Source of the DNA: Micromonospora sp. Llam0
GTDB lineage: Bacteria > Actinomycetota > Actinomycetes > Mycobacteriales > Micromonosporaceae
Length of the DNA: 64,000 nt
Reading direction: 5' to 3'
NCBI RefSeq assembly: GCF_003751085.1
Contig: NZ_RJJY01000001.1
Location: 2,976,001 to 3,040,000 of the forward strand
Part shown: positions 17,609 through 26,996 of the stretch, piece after piece
Layout: every line of letters begins with the position of its first letter
Position numbering within the stretch: the stretch's first letter is position 1
The notes under the pieces: generated by a model
What the model was told of the DNA's origin: nothing
The model's database searches: none
Seen by the model: the letters and a program-made list of their open reading frames with translations, nothing else
Made by a program: the position numbers and the translations under genes

Positions 17609-20600
17609 ATGGCCGACAGACGCCATTTCAGATTCCCCCGACTGCGCCACCGATCAGCCGCCGCAGCTGCGGCCGTCACCCTGCTGGCCGGTCTGCTGAC
17701 CGCGCCGGTCTCCCCCGCCCTGGCCGACCCCACGCCACCCACCTGGGGCAACCGGGTCGTCAACGTGCTGGTCTTCCACGGCCCCGAGGCCGAACAGAGC
17801 GACCCGGTCCGCCGGGCCACCAACGTCATCCGACGGCTCGGCAACGAGCACGGCTTCTACGTGCACTCATCCGACGATCCGAGCGTGTTCAATCCCGACA
17901 ACCTGGCCCGCTACCGCAGCGTGGTCTTCCTCTCCACCGCCGGCGTCACCCTCGACGACGCGCAGGAGGCGGCTTTCCAGGCGTACGTCAAGGGCGGCGG
18001 CGGCTTCGTCGGCGTGCACGACGCGGCGTACGCCCAGCCCGGCTCGGAATGGTTCACCGGTCTGCTCGGCACCCGGCCGGCACCGACCCTGCCACCGGCG
18101 GAGACGGTGATCGAGGCGAGCGCCAGCGGCAACAACCCGCCGAACGAGACCGCCAGCCACGCGTTCGACCGCGCCACCGGCACCAAGTGGCTGACCCGCT
18201 CGCCGACCGGCTGGCTGGCCGGTGAGCTGGCCGAACCGACCGTGGTCAACCGGTACGCGCTGACCTCGGCCAACGACTTCGCCGGCCGGGACCCGCGGGA
18301 CTGGACGCTGCAGGGCTCCAACGACGGCGAGAGCTGGACCGACCTGGACCGCCGGACCGGGCAGAGCTTCCCGCAGCGGTTCCTCACCCGGCAGTTCGCG
18401 TTCGACAACACCGAGGCGTTCCGGCACTACCGGCTGGACATCACGGCGAACAGCGGCGAGCCGCTGACCCAGCTCGCCGAGCTCTGGCTGATCGGCGCCG
18501 ACGCCGGTGCGGCACCAGAGACCCAGGTCCAGCAGGCAAAGGTCGACGTCACCGACCGGAACCACCCGGCGACCCGCGACCTGCCGGTGCACTGGACCCG
18601 CGACGACCAGTGGATCAGCTGGGATCCGAGCCCGGTGGGCCGGGTGCACGTCGTGGCCCAGGTCGACGAGACCAGCTACGACGCGGGGCTCAGCGGCAAC
18701 GGTCCGTTCCACCCGGTCGCCTGGTGCCACGACTACGACGGTGGCCGGTCGTTCTACACCGGGATGGGCCGCACCGAGGCGAGCTGGGCCAAGGACCTGC
18801 AGTTCCGCGACCACATCCTCGGCGCGATCCGGTGGACCGCCGGCACGGTACGCGGTGACTGCCAAGCGACGATCGCCGCCAACTACCGGGTCGAGCGGCT
18901 CACCGGCGCCAACCAGCAGGGCGAGATGGACCAGATCGGTGAACCGCACGGCCTGACCATCGCGCCGGACGGCACGGTCTTCTACATCGGCCGCGCCGCC
19001 TGCGCTTCCGGGGCGATCCCCGACTGGTCGAACCCGGACATCGGCAAGGGCTGCGGCACCATCCACCAGTGGGATCCGCAGACCAGGCAGGTGAAGCTGC
19101 TCACCACCCTGGAGGTGATGGGCAACCGGGGCAGCGGCAGTGAGCTGGTCAAGAGCGAAGAGGGCCTGCTGGGCATGACCCTGGACCCGGCGTTCGCCGA
19201 CAACGGCTGGTTCTACGTGTACTGGATGCCGCACGAGTCGATCGACCGGGAGAACCGGATCGGCCAGCGGACCGTGTCCCGGTTCACCTACGACCACGAC
19301 ACCGCCAGCATCGACCAGGCCACCCGTGAAGACCTGCTCAGCTGGGACACCCAGATCCACAGCTGCTGCCACGCCGGCGGCGGGATGACCTTCGACGACG
19401 CGGGCAACCTGTACGTCAGCACCGGTGACGCCAACTCGTCCGGTGGCTCCAGCGGCTACTCCGGCAACAACTGGACCCAGGAGTACGCCGGCACCTCGTT
19501 CCAGGACGCCCGCCGTACCGCCGGCAACACCAACAACCTCAACGGCAAGATCCTGCGGATCACGCCGGAGCCGGACGGCACGTACAGCATCCCGGACGGC
19601 AACCTGTTCACCGGCGAGGAGGAAGGCGGCGGCAAGACCCGCCCGGAGATCTACGTGATGGGGGTACGCAACCCGTCGCGGATCGCCTGGGACCCGGTCA
19701 ACGACTGGCTGACCGCCGCCTGGGTCGGCCCGGACGCCACCAACCCGGACCCCGAGCTCGGGCCGGCGAAGTACGAACACGCCACGATCATCACCTCCGC
19801 CGGCAACCAGGGCTGGCCGTACTGCATGGGCAACCGGCAGCCGTACCGGGACCGCAGCAACACCGACGCGTCGGTGCTGACCGGCTGGTACGACTGCGAC
19901 AACCCGCGTAACACCTCGCCGCGCAACACCGGTCTGGTGGAGCTGCCGCCGGTACGGGACAACATGATCTGGTACTCGCCGCAGGGCGGTGGGCCGGTCT
20001 TCCCGACCCGCACCGACGGCAGCGGACTGCCGACCTACGAGCCGGGCGAGGAGACCTTCACCCGGCCGTACCTGCGCGGCGGCGGCCAGGCCGTGATGAA
20101 CGGCCCGACGTACCACCGCTCGCAGGTCGACACCGACAGCGGCGTCGCCTGGCCGGCGTACTGGGACGGCAAGTGGTTCATCGGCGACCAGTCCAACTCC
20201 GGCAACCGGGTGGCGGTCACCGTCGACCCGGCGGTAGTGCCCGACCAGGGCGCCCCGGCCTACGCGGAGGACCTACGGGCGATCATCCCCGGTGGTGGCG
20301 GCGGCTCCCAGCTGCAGTCCTGGATGGATGCCAAGTTCGGCCCGGACGGCGCGCTCTACCTGCTGGACTACGGCGGCGGCTTCTTCACCCTGCACGGCAA
20401 CCAGAAGCTGATCCGGATCGTCTACGACGGCGACGCGCCGACCCCCGGTCCGCAGTACGCCTCGGCCCGGGTCCCGGACCCGAGCGACCCGCGTACGGTC
20501 ACCTTCTCCAGCCACCGCGTCGGCGGGGTGGCCTGGGAGTGGACCTTCGGTGAGGGCAACCGGGTGTCGCACCTGCCGCACCCGACCCACACCTACCGCA

Positions 20601-21589
20601 AGCACGGGCGGTTCGAGGCGACGGTGAAGGTGACCTACGCCGACGGCGAGGTGGCCGAGCACACCGTCGTGGTCGACACCGGCTGCGACGCGCCGGATGC
20701 CCGGGAGACGGTCTGGCTGCTGGACACCGACACCGGCGTACCGAACCACGACGCCGGTGCCGGGTGCACGGTCAACGACCTGATCGACGACGAGCGGCAG
20801 TGGCCGAACCAGGGCTCGTTCACCAGTCACCTGGACGAGGTGCTGGCGCAGCTCACCGACGCCGAGGTGCTCGACGAGCAGGAGGCGGCGACGCTGCGTA
20901 CCGCCGGTGCCGACTCCCCCGTCGGTCGGACCGCCGGCTACCGGACGTTGTTCGACGGCACCAGTCACTCACTGTCCGGCTGGCGGCAGGCCCCCGGCGG
21001 CACGTTCCGGCTGCTACCGGACGGGTCGATCAGCAGCTCCGGCGGGCTGGGCATGCTCTGGTACGGCGAGGAGGAGTTCGCCGACTATTCGCTACGGCTG
21101 CGGTTCAAGGACGTCTCGCCGGGTGACACCCGGGCCAACAGCGGGGTGTTCGTCCGGTTCCCGGATCCACGGGTGCCGGTGGACGAGCGGCCGGAGGGCA
21201 GCTGCGGCACGGTCGGCTCCGCCCGTAGTTCCCAGGCCTGGGTGGCGATCTTCTGCGGCCACGAGATCCAGCTCTACGACGGGGCGGGCGGGGAACCGCA
21301 GAAGACCGGGTCGATCTACAACTTCCAGCCCAACGACCTGGACCAGGCGCTGCCCGCGCCGAAGGACGAATGGAACGACTACGAGATCCGGGTGGTCGGG
21401 CAGCACTACACGATCATCCGTAACGGGGTGACGATCAGCGAGTTCGACAACGTGCCGGGCAAGCAGTCGTCCCGGGCCGGTGACCCGCCTACCGATCTGC
21501 GCCAGTTCGTCAGCGGATTCATCGGTTTGCAGAACCACGGTAACAGCGACGTGATGGAGTTCCGCGACGTACGACTACGGGCTCTCTGA
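17609..21589 (+). CDS. Secreted ThuA / discoidin / sugar dehydrogenase / PKD / DUF1080 megaprotein
   Basis: 1326-aa exported protein, signal peptide about 1-39 (ends SPALA). A ThuA-like domain begins at about 45 (VLVFHGPEAEQ, GGGGFVGVHDAAY), is interrupted at about 167-300 by an F5/8 type C (discoidin) sugar-binding domain (FDRATGTKW, WTLQGSNDGESW), and resumes at about 307-415 (HPATRDLP, FHPVAWCHDYDGGRSFYTGMG). About 424-935 is a glucose/sorbosone-dehydrogenase beta-propeller (GEPHGLTIAPDGTVFYIG, EEGLLGMTLDPAFADNGWFYVYW, MGVRNPSRIAWDP). About 945-1015 is a PKD domain and about 1110-1326 a DUF1080 domain (GDTRANSGVFVRF). ThuA and DUF1080 families are linked to 3-keto sugar metabolism, and the propeller family oxidises sugars, commonly with PQQ. 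The ATG has AAGGAG upstream. I infer oxidation plus cleavage of an extracellular glycoside. Confidence 0.87.
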   Translation: MADRRHFRFPRLRHRSAAAAAAVTLLAGLLTAPVSPALADPTPPTWGNRVVNVLVFHGPEAEQSDPVRRATNVIRRLGNEHGFYVHSSDDPSVFNPDNLARYRSVVFLSTAGVTLDDAQEAAFQAYVKGGGGFVGVHDAAYAQPGSEWFTGLLGTRPAPTLPPAETVIEASASGNNPPNETASHAFDRATGTKWLTRSPTGWLAGELAEPTVVNRYALTSANDFAGRDPRDWTLQGSNDGESWTDLDRRTGQSFPQRFLTRQFAFDNTEAFRHYRLDITANSGEPLTQLAELWLIGADAGAAPETQVQQAKVDVTDRNHPATRDLPVHWTRDDQWISWDPSPVGRVHVVAQVDETSYDAGLSGNGPFHPVAWCHDYDGGRSFYTGMGRTEASWAKDLQFRDHILGAIRWTAGTVRGDCQATIAANYRVERLTGANQQGEMDQIGEPHGLTIAPDGTVFYIGRAACASGAIPDWSNPDIGKGCGTIHQWDPQTRQVKLLTTLEVMGNRGSGSELVKSEEGLLGMTLDPAFADNGWFYVYWMPHESIDRENRIGQRTVSRFTYDHDTASIDQATREDLLSWDTQIHSCCHAGGGMTFDDAGNLYVSTGDANSSGGSSGYSGNNWTQEYAGTSFQDARRTAGNTNNLNGKILRITPEPDGTYSIPDGNLFTGEEEGGGKTRPEIYVMGVRNPSRIAWDPVNDWLTAAWVGPDATNPDPELGPAKYEHATIITSAGNQGWPYCMGNRQPYRDRSNTDASVLTGWYDCDNPRNTSPRNTGLVELPPVRDNMIWYSPQGGGPVFPTRTDGSGLPTYEPGEETFTRPYLRGGGQAVMNGPTYHRSQVDTDSGVAWPAYWDGKWFIGDQSNSGNRVAVTVDPAVVPDQGAPAYAEDLRAIIPGGGGGSQLQSWMDAKFGPDGALYLLDYGGGFFTLHGNQKLIRIVYDGDAPTPGPQYASARVPDPSDPRTVTFSSHRVGGVAWEWTFGEGNRVSHLPHPTHTYRKHGRFEATVKVTYADGEVAEHTVVVDTGCDAPDARETVWLLDTDTGVPNHDAGAGCTVNDLIDDERQWPNQGSFTSHLDEVLAQLTDAEVLDEQEAATLRTAGADSPVGRTAGYRTLFDGTSHSLSGWRQAPGGTFRLLPDGSISSSGGLGMLWYGEEEFADYSLRLRFKDVSPGDTRANSGVFVRFPDPRVPVDERPEGSCGTVGSARSSQAWVAIFCGHEIQLYDGAGGEPQKTGSIYNFQPNDLDQALPAPKDEWNDYEIRVVGQHYTIIRNGVTISEFDNVPGKQSSRAGDPPTDLRQFVSGFIGLQNHGNSDVMEFRDVRLRAL

Positions 21590-21593
21590 CCGG

Positions 21594-21636
21594 TGACGTG
21601 CCGGGCCCGGACGCATCGTCCGGGCCCGGCACGTCA
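21594..21636. terminator. Bidirectional terminator between converging genes
   Basis: A perfect 19-bp stem with a five-base loop (GCATC at 21613-21617): arms 21594-21612 and 21618-21636. It lies between the stop of the rightward 1326-aa gene and the stop of the leftward flippase, so it can end both transcripts. Confidence 0.8.
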
Positions 21637-21656
21637 GGTCGTCGGGGCCCGGCGCG

Positions 21657-23159
21657 TCAGGTCGTCCGGCCGGCGACCTTCGTCCAGAGTTCGGTGACGA
21701 CGACCCGCCGCAACGACGGCACCAGCACCGTGTAGCCCGACCAGACCAGGCCGATCGCGACGCACGAGGCGGTCGTGCGGAGCAGTCCGTCACCGGCCAG
21801 CGCCCAACCGACGACAACCGTGGCAGCCACCGCCGGGGCCAGCAGTGACAGCAGCCGGACCAGTTGGCGGATCAGGTGCAGCGACAGCGCCGAGCCGAGC
21901 AGCATCACGAGGCTGGCGACCGTCGCGGCGACCCCGATCGTGACCGGACCCCAGTAGCGCCACATGACCAGGTTGACCACGGCGGCGGCACCGAAGGACA
22001 GCCCGTTGACCACCGCCACCCGTCTGTTCCTGCCCCTGGCGTTGAGCACCTTCACGAAGGTGTACCCGAGGACGTGCGCCCAGATGCCGAGGGAGAAGCC
22101 GAGCAGCATGACCGACGTCACGTCCACCGCCCGGTCGTCGAACGCACCACGGGCGTACAGCACCGAGGTGATGCCCCGGGCGTTGACCGTCAACGCGACA
22201 GACAGCGGGATCGTCACCAGCAGCACCGGGGCGATCAGCCGCTGCAGCCCCGCGACGACCTCGTCGCCACGCATCCTGGCGAAGGCGGCGAGGCTGGCCA
22301 GACCGAGCGGGGCGGCAATCAGCGCCATCAACGAGTCAACGACGAACCGGGAGTACTCGGTCGCCGCGACCACCTCGATGCCGAGCAACGAACCCACCGC
22401 CCGCTCGACGGCGATCGACCCCTGCAGCAGCACCGGAAGCAGCAGCAACGGGCGGAGCCGACGCCAGAACATGGTCAACGCCACCGCGTACTGCGCCCGC
22501 GAGGTGGGCGGCAGCGACCCGTCGCCGCCGTCGGCACGCAGATACCCCCTGCGCCGGACCCAGTACGCACCCCAGAGGAAGAGCACCACGTACGGCGCGG
22601 TGAAACCCCAGGCGAGCAGGACCACGTCGCCGGTGAGATAGGCGAGCAGCGTCGCGCCGATCAGGCCGACGCTCTGCACGCAGGCGCGCAGGTTGACCAG
22701 GCTGACGTCGTCACGGGCCAGGGCGACCAGCGCGTACAGCGCGTACAGCACGTAGAACGGCACCGAGAACGCCGCGATGGTCAGCATCGCCACGGCGAGC
22801 GTGGCGGCGGCGGCGTCGAGACCGGGTCCGAGCAGTGCGATCCACAGCTTCCGCAGCAGCAGCAACGCGACGACCAGCAGCACGGAAAGTCCACCCAGGA
22901 TCGTCCGGACCGCACGGTAGAGCGCCACCGCCAGCGCCGGGCTGTCCTGCCGGTAGCGCACGTAGAGCGGCAGGAACCCAGCGGACAGCGCGTCCGCGGT
23001 GAAGAAATTGACCGGGACCATGGTCGCGGTCTGCGCGACCCGGTTCGCACCCACCGCCCGGCCGGCGCCGAACAGAGCCGCCAGCAGCACCTCGCGGACG
23101 ATGCCGAGGAGCTTCCCGGCGATACCACCAAGTACGAGACGAAGAAAGATGCTAGCCAC
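21657..23159 (-). CDS. MurJ/MviN-type flippase (MOP superfamily)
   Basis: 500-aa polytopic membrane protein with 13-14 hydrophobic helices. The N-terminal block LGGIAGKLLGIVREVLLAALFGAGRAV and the helix TADALSAGFLPLYVRYR are characteristic of the MurJ branch, which flips lipid-linked precursors such as lipid II. In a cluster with glycosyltransferases and a polymerase-like protein, it more likely handles a polysaccharide repeat unit than peptidoglycan. It is the last gene of the leftward group from 26887 to 21657, 18 bases after the GT4 gene. With the Wzx-like protein at the left edge, the locus has two flippases of different branches. Start ATG at 23159. Confidence 0.85.
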   Translation of the reverse strand: MASIFLRLVLGGIAGKLLGIVREVLLAALFGAGRAVGANRVAQTATMVPVNFFTADALSAGFLPLYVRYRQDSPALAVALYRAVRTILGGLSVLLVVALLLLRKLWIALLGPGLDAAAATLAVAMLTIAAFSVPFYVLYALYALVALARDDVSLVNLRACVQSVGLIGATLLAYLTGDVVLLAWGFTAPYVVLFLWGAYWVRRRGYLRADGGDGSLPPTSRAQYAVALTMFWRRLRPLLLLPVLLQGSIAVERAVGSLLGIEVVAATEYSRFVVDSLMALIAAPLGLASLAAFARMRGDEVVAGLQRLIAPVLLVTIPLSVALTVNARGITSVLYARGAFDDRAVDVTSVMLLGFSLGIWAHVLGYTFVKVLNARGRNRRVAVVNGLSFGAAAVVNLVMWRYWGPVTIGVAATVASLVMLLGSALSLHLIRQLVRLLSLLAPAVAATVVVGWALAGDGLLRTTASCVAIGLVWSGYTVLVPSLRRVVVTELWTKVAGRTT

Positions 23160-23177
23160 CGGTCTTCGCCAGCCCGG

Positions 23178-24302
23178 TCACACCAGCTCCCGGTAGAGCG
23201 ACTCGAGCTTCGCGGCCTGTCTGCGCAGATCGAAGCGCTCCTCGATCAATGCCCGGCCGCCGGCACCGAGCCGCTGACACAGGTCCGGATCAGCGAGCAG
23301 CGCGACCAGGCGATCAGCGAGCGCCGCGGGGTCGCGCTCCGGTACCAGGTAGCCGGTGACGTCATCAATGACGGCCTCAGGGATACCGCCGTGCCGGGTG
23401 CCGACGACGGGTCGACCGGTGGCGGCCGCTTCCAACAGCACCATGCCGAGCCCTTCCTGGTCGCCGTTGGACGCCGTCACGCTCGGCAGGCACAGCACTC
23501 GAGACCGCGCCACCGTGGCCAGTACCTCGGCGTGTGGACGGACCCCGAGGAATCGCACCGTCTCCGCTACGCCCAGCTCCGTGGCGAGTGCACCCAACCG
23601 CCCCCGCAGCGGGCCGTCGCCAATGACGACGAGCTCCGCCGCAGGCACGGCTCGGCGCACGACGGCGAAGGCGCGCAGCAGGTCAGCGGTGCCCTTCTTC
23701 TCGACCAGCCGGGCAACGTGCACGATCCGAGGTGTCTGCGGCAGCGGCACCGGTGTGATGACGTCGGTGTCCACCCCGATCGGGAGCGTCAGGGTCCGTT
23801 CGGCCGGGTAGCCCCACTCGATCGCGCACCGCCGGATGTGCTCGGATACGCAGATGAACTTCGCACCGGTGTCGAACAGTGAGTCCCGCCGGGTCACATA
23901 GGTGATCCAGGAGGGTTTCCGCGATGCGAGGAGTTGCCTTTTGGTGACGGTCACGTCGAAGCCGTGCAGTGTCGTCACGAGCGGCACCCCGAGCGTTCGG
24001 GCCGTGGGGGCGATGTAGACGCCCTCGACGCCGAAGTGCGCGTGCAGAATCCGCACCCCACGGTTGCGCAGGGTCCGCACCAGATGGTCGGACCTACGGG
24101 TCAGCAGGTACGACAGGGCCGCCGCCCGGCCGTGGGCGGCGAGGCTGACGACGTCAGCGCCGGCCGGTGCCCGGGGCGCCGGGTCCCGGCCGACGAAGAC
24201 CGGATGGTACGTGCGCATCGCCAGCGCCTGCGCCGGGATGAATGTCTCGGACGGCTGGAACAGCTGGTGGCGCACTATCCCGACGCTCGGTCTGCCGGAC
24301 AC
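23178..24302 (-). CDS. Glycosyltransferase, GT4 family
   Basis: 374-aa GT-B glycosyltransferase. N-terminal VGIVRHQLFQPSETFIPAQA is the acceptor-side signature of colanic-acid/EPS-type GT4 enzymes. The C-terminal half has RIVHVARLVEKKGTADLL, VVIGDGPLRGRL and the E-x7-E motif in DQEGLGMVLLEAAATGRPVV. The open frame extends to 24941, but I place the start at GTG 24302 because GAGGAGG lies six bases upstream and conserved sequence begins there. This makes the gene overlap the 3' end of the polymerase-like gene by about 150 bases. It probably adds one sugar of the surface polysaccharide; the donor is unknown. Confidence 0.87.
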   Translation of the reverse strand: MSGRPSVGIVRHQLFQPSETFIPAQALAMRTYHPVFVGRDPAPRAPAGADVVSLAAHGRAAALSYLLTRRSDHLVRTLRNRGVRILHAHFGVEGVYIAPTARTLGVPLVTTLHGFDVTVTKRQLLASRKPSWITYVTRRDSLFDTGAKFICVSEHIRRCAIEWGYPAERTLTLPIGVDTDVITPVPLPQTPRIVHVARLVEKKGTADLLRAFAVVRRAVPAAELVVIGDGPLRGRLGALATELGVAETVRFLGVRPHAEVLATVARSRVLCLPSVTASNGDQEGLGMVLLEAAATGRPVVGTRHGGIPEAVIDDVTGYLVPERDPAALADRLVALLADPDLCQRLGAGGRALIEERFDLRRQAAKLESLYRELV

Positions 24303-25608
24303 GTCGGACCTCCTCGGGAAGCGGATGGACCAGGTAGCACAGGAGCAGGGCGATGACCGGGATGGTGTGGATGTCACCGAAGACGTCGGTGTTCTCCCCC
24401 ATTGCCTGGATGCAGACCCAGCCGACGGCCGCGCCGGTCCAGGCCACGAACATCGCGTTGCGCGGGGAGCCAGCGGCCGCGGCCCGGGCGACGAGTCGAA
24501 ATTCGACGACGAAGAATCCGATGGTCGCGGCAAGACCCGGCAGGCCGGTGGACGCCCAGGCCGCCAGCAGGATGTTGTGTGGTGGGAAGGCGTCGTCGTA
24601 GATGTCGTTGCGGCGCGCGTAGTCGGCGAAGCCTTCCAACCAGCCACCCCAGCCGAGCCCCAGCACGGGGCCGTCCCGGAACGCCGCCGCGGCGTACCCC
24701 CAGATCTCGGTCCGTTGGCCGAACGCCGTGCGGACCGCGCCGAGAAAACCGCCACCGTCACCGAGGGCCACCAGCAGCACGGCCGGCACCGCCGTGGCAC
24801 CCACCGTGACCAGCAGAAGGCGGCGGGCCCGGACGGTCGTCCGGGTCTGCCAGTAGTACGCGGCGACCACGGCCAGCGGCAGCAGCGCCGCGAGCACCCA
24901 GCCCGCCTTGGAGCCGGTGAACCAGACGCCCAGGTAGGCAACGAGCCCGCAGATCAGCACGATCCGCTGCCGGGTGACCGACCAGATGGCGAACGCCGCC
25001 ATCGCGCAGACGCCGAGGAACAGCCCGGCGACGTTGCCGTTGACGAACACGCCACCGGCCTTCGCCGGGTCGAGAACGTTGTTCCGGTGCACGTCGAACA
25101 GCCCGGCGACGGTGTTCTGCCCGGCGAAGTATCCGGCGACCCAGCGGAGGTAGGCGTCCTCCACATCGGGGAAGAGCTGAAAGACCGCGACCAGGACGGA
25201 CTGCGCGACGACGAACGGCCACAGCAGGTAGTGGGCCCGGTAGAGCAGCCACGGATCCTCCCGGGCCGCGTTGTCCATCAGCACCAGCGTGACCAGGAAC
25301 TGCACCAGCAGCATGGTCGGCAGCCGCCCGTCCCCCGGAACCGGCGACCAGGCGAACGCCGCCAACCGGGCGAGCAGCAGCACGAGCAGGCTGTACCCCA
25401 GGGCGGTACGCAACAGTCCGCCGCCGGGAGTGCTGCACGCCCGGGCGGCGACGACCGGCGCCAGCGCCAGCGCGGCGACCGTCGACAACGGGACGTCGAT
25501 CGTGCCGGCCGGCAGGAGATACAGCTGCGGCACCGCGAGCGCGAAGACGATCATGACGCCGGTCCGTTGCGGTACCTGCGTAGCGGCGGCCACGATTCGG
25601 TTCAGCAT
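24154..25608 (-). CDS. O-antigen ligase / Wzy polymerase-like membrane protein
   Basis: 484-aa membrane protein with about ten hydrophobic helices and a large extracytoplasmic loop, the layout of Wzy polymerases and WaaL ligases. The motif region around GLGWGGWLEGFADYARRNDIYDDAFPPHNILLAAWASTGLPGL contains the PHN sequence typical of the O-antigen ligase domain family. It probably joins or polymerises lipid-linked repeat units outside the membrane. The ATG at 25608 begins the hydrophobic region; the frame opens a little further upstream without support. The last 50 residues (Arg/Pro/Gly/Ala-rich) overlap the next glycosyltransferase gene in another frame and look non-structural, so the true 3' end may have been extended by a frameshift or lost stop. 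Confidence 0.82.
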   Translation of the reverse strand: MLNRIVAAATQVPQRTGVMIVFALAVPQLYLLPAGTIDVPLSTVAALALAPVVAARACSTPGGGLLRTALGYSLLVLLLARLAAFAWSPVPGDGRLPTMLLVQFLVTLVLMDNAAREDPWLLYRAHYLLWPFVVAQSVLVAVFQLFPDVEDAYLRWVAGYFAGQNTVAGLFDVHRNNVLDPAKAGGVFVNGNVAGLFLGVCAMAAFAIWSVTRQRIVLICGLVAYLGVWFTGSKAGWVLAALLPLAVVAAYYWQTRTTVRARRLLLVTVGATAVPAVLLVALGDGGGFLGAVRTAFGQRTEIWGYAAAAFRDGPVLGLGWGGWLEGFADYARRNDIYDDAFPPHNILLAAWASTGLPGLAATIGFFVVEFRLVARAAAAGSPRNAMFVAWTGAAVGWVCIQAMGENTDVFGDIHTIPVIALLLCYLVHPLPEEVRRVRQTERRDSAPPAVPAVRDIHPGAGAGDAHVPSGLRRPGPGAPGTGRR

Positions 25609-25660
25609 TTTTCGGGCCTCGATCGGGGGGTCAGAGGAGCCGGGTAGCCGGTGAATTCGG

Positions 25661-26887
25661 TCATCCGGCGGCGGTCCGCCGGGCGGTGAGCAGCGCGGCC
25701 AGCAACTGACGCAGCAGCTGACCACGCTCGCCCCAGCCGTGCCGCCCGGCGCTGTCGATCCGTCCGGCGATCACCTCGTCGGTGACCGGGGTCAGCAACC
25801 GGCCCAGATGGTCGGCGAATTCGTCGTTCCCGGCGGTGACGACGTGCGGGTTCGATTCCGCCACCCGGCGCACCGACGGCAGCGGGGTGCTGAGCACCGC
25901 GAGGCCGGACGACAGATACTCGAAGCACTTCAACGGGCTGACGCCGACGGTGTACTCGTTCAGCGCGTACGGGACCAGGCCGACCGCGCAGCTGCCGGCC
26001 ACCTCGGCGAGCTGCGCCGGGGTGAGCAGACCGACGTGGCGGGCACCCAGCTGTTCGAGCCGACGCAGCTCGGCGGTGAAGCTGCCGCCACCGGCTGCGA
26101 GCGGGCCGGCCAGGATCAGCTCACCGCCCAGCTCTGCGACGGTGACGGCGACCCGCTCCAGCAGCGCGACATCGAGCTTGGCCGTGGTGAGGTTGCCGGA
26201 GAAGATCGCCGCCGGTCGGCGCTCGGCCGCCGGACGGCTGCCCCGCTGGAACACCGTGCTGTCCGCGACGTTCTCCAACAGCTCGATCCGGGAGAAACCG
26301 GACGACGCCAGGTGGTCGCGTACCGCGTCACTGGTCGCGATCGCCACCACGCCGGGCCGGGCGGCGAGGTCGCGCTCGCCGTTGGTCACGGCCACCGGGT
26401 CGACGCCAGGAAACCTGGCCAGCAGGTCGACACAGTGGTAGACGACCACGTCCGCCGTGTCCTCGAGCCCGTAGGTCACCGGGGTGAACGTCCACAGCAC
26501 CCGCGGCCGGTCACCGGTGAGCCAGTCCGCCGTCGCCCGGCGCAGGACGGCCCGGTTCAATGGTCGCGTCGGTGCCCGGTGCACCGGTACCACCAGCGGC
26601 GAGACGATCGTGGTGTTCGCCGGCCTCGCTCTGGCCGGCTGGCGGGTTGACGGACCGGCCGACGCGCCGAAGGCCCGCCGGACGCGGCCCACCATCCGGG
26701 CGAGGTCGGCAGGGCGCAGTGTCGGTCGACGTAGACCGAGCGACTCCACGAAGGTGACCTGCGCACCGACCGCCAACTCACGGGTGACGTAGTGCTGGTT
26801 GGTGGCGACGGCCGAATCCCATTCGGCCGTACCCAGGATCAGCACGCTGACCGCAGGTTCTGTCGCACCGCCCGGTGTACTGAGCAT
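25661..26887 (-). CDS. Glycosyltransferase family 1/4-like protein
   Basis: 408-aa GT-B protein resembling the biofilm/EPS transferases that start VLILGTAEWDSAVATNQHYVTRELA. Other recognisable blocks are PRVLWTFTPVTYGLEDTADVVVYHCVDLLARFPGVD, AIFSGNLTTAKLDVALLERVA and the donor-side region VGLVPYALNEYTVGVSPLKCFEYLSSGLAVLSTPLPSV. The frame opens at 27187, but the ATG at 26887 begins the conserved part, and the upstream 100 residues overlap the divergent gene at 26997 and read as shadow. It is the first gene of the leftward polysaccharide group ending at 21657. Donor and acceptor unknown. Confidence 0.83.
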   Translation of the reverse strand: MLSTPGGATEPAVSVLILGTAEWDSAVATNQHYVTRELAVGAQVTFVESLGLRRPTLRPADLARMVGRVRRAFGASAGPSTRQPARARPANTTIVSPLVVPVHRAPTRPLNRAVLRRATADWLTGDRPRVLWTFTPVTYGLEDTADVVVYHCVDLLARFPGVDPVAVTNGERDLAARPGVVAIATSDAVRDHLASSGFSRIELLENVADSTVFQRGSRPAAERRPAAIFSGNLTTAKLDVALLERVAVTVAELGGELILAGPLAAGGGSFTAELRRLEQLGARHVGLLTPAQLAEVAGSCAVGLVPYALNEYTVGVSPLKCFEYLSSGLAVLSTPLPSVRRVAESNPHVVTAGNDEFADHLGRLLTPVTDEVIAGRIDSAGRHGWGERGQLLRQLLAALLTARRTAAG

Positions 26888-26996
26888 CGTCCATCCAACG
26901 AGTCCGCCCGGGCAGAGGAATCGGAGGAACCGACAGTTGCTCGACCCACGGGCGGCCTTCGTCGCACCACGGCCCGCCGACTGCGACAATCGCGCC

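Noticed and set aside
17867..20116. Long antisense frame (749 codons) opposite the sugar-dehydrogenase gene
   Set aside because: No domain is recognisable and no ribosome binding site is seen. Such frames are expected opposite GC-rich genes with strong third-position bias.
25848..25860. GGGTTCGATTCCG resembles a tRNA T-arm
   Set aside because: No acceptor stem, anticodon arm or D-arm can be folded around it. It lies in the conserved reading frame of the glycosyltransferase at 25661-26887, where it encodes part of AESNPH on the minus strand.
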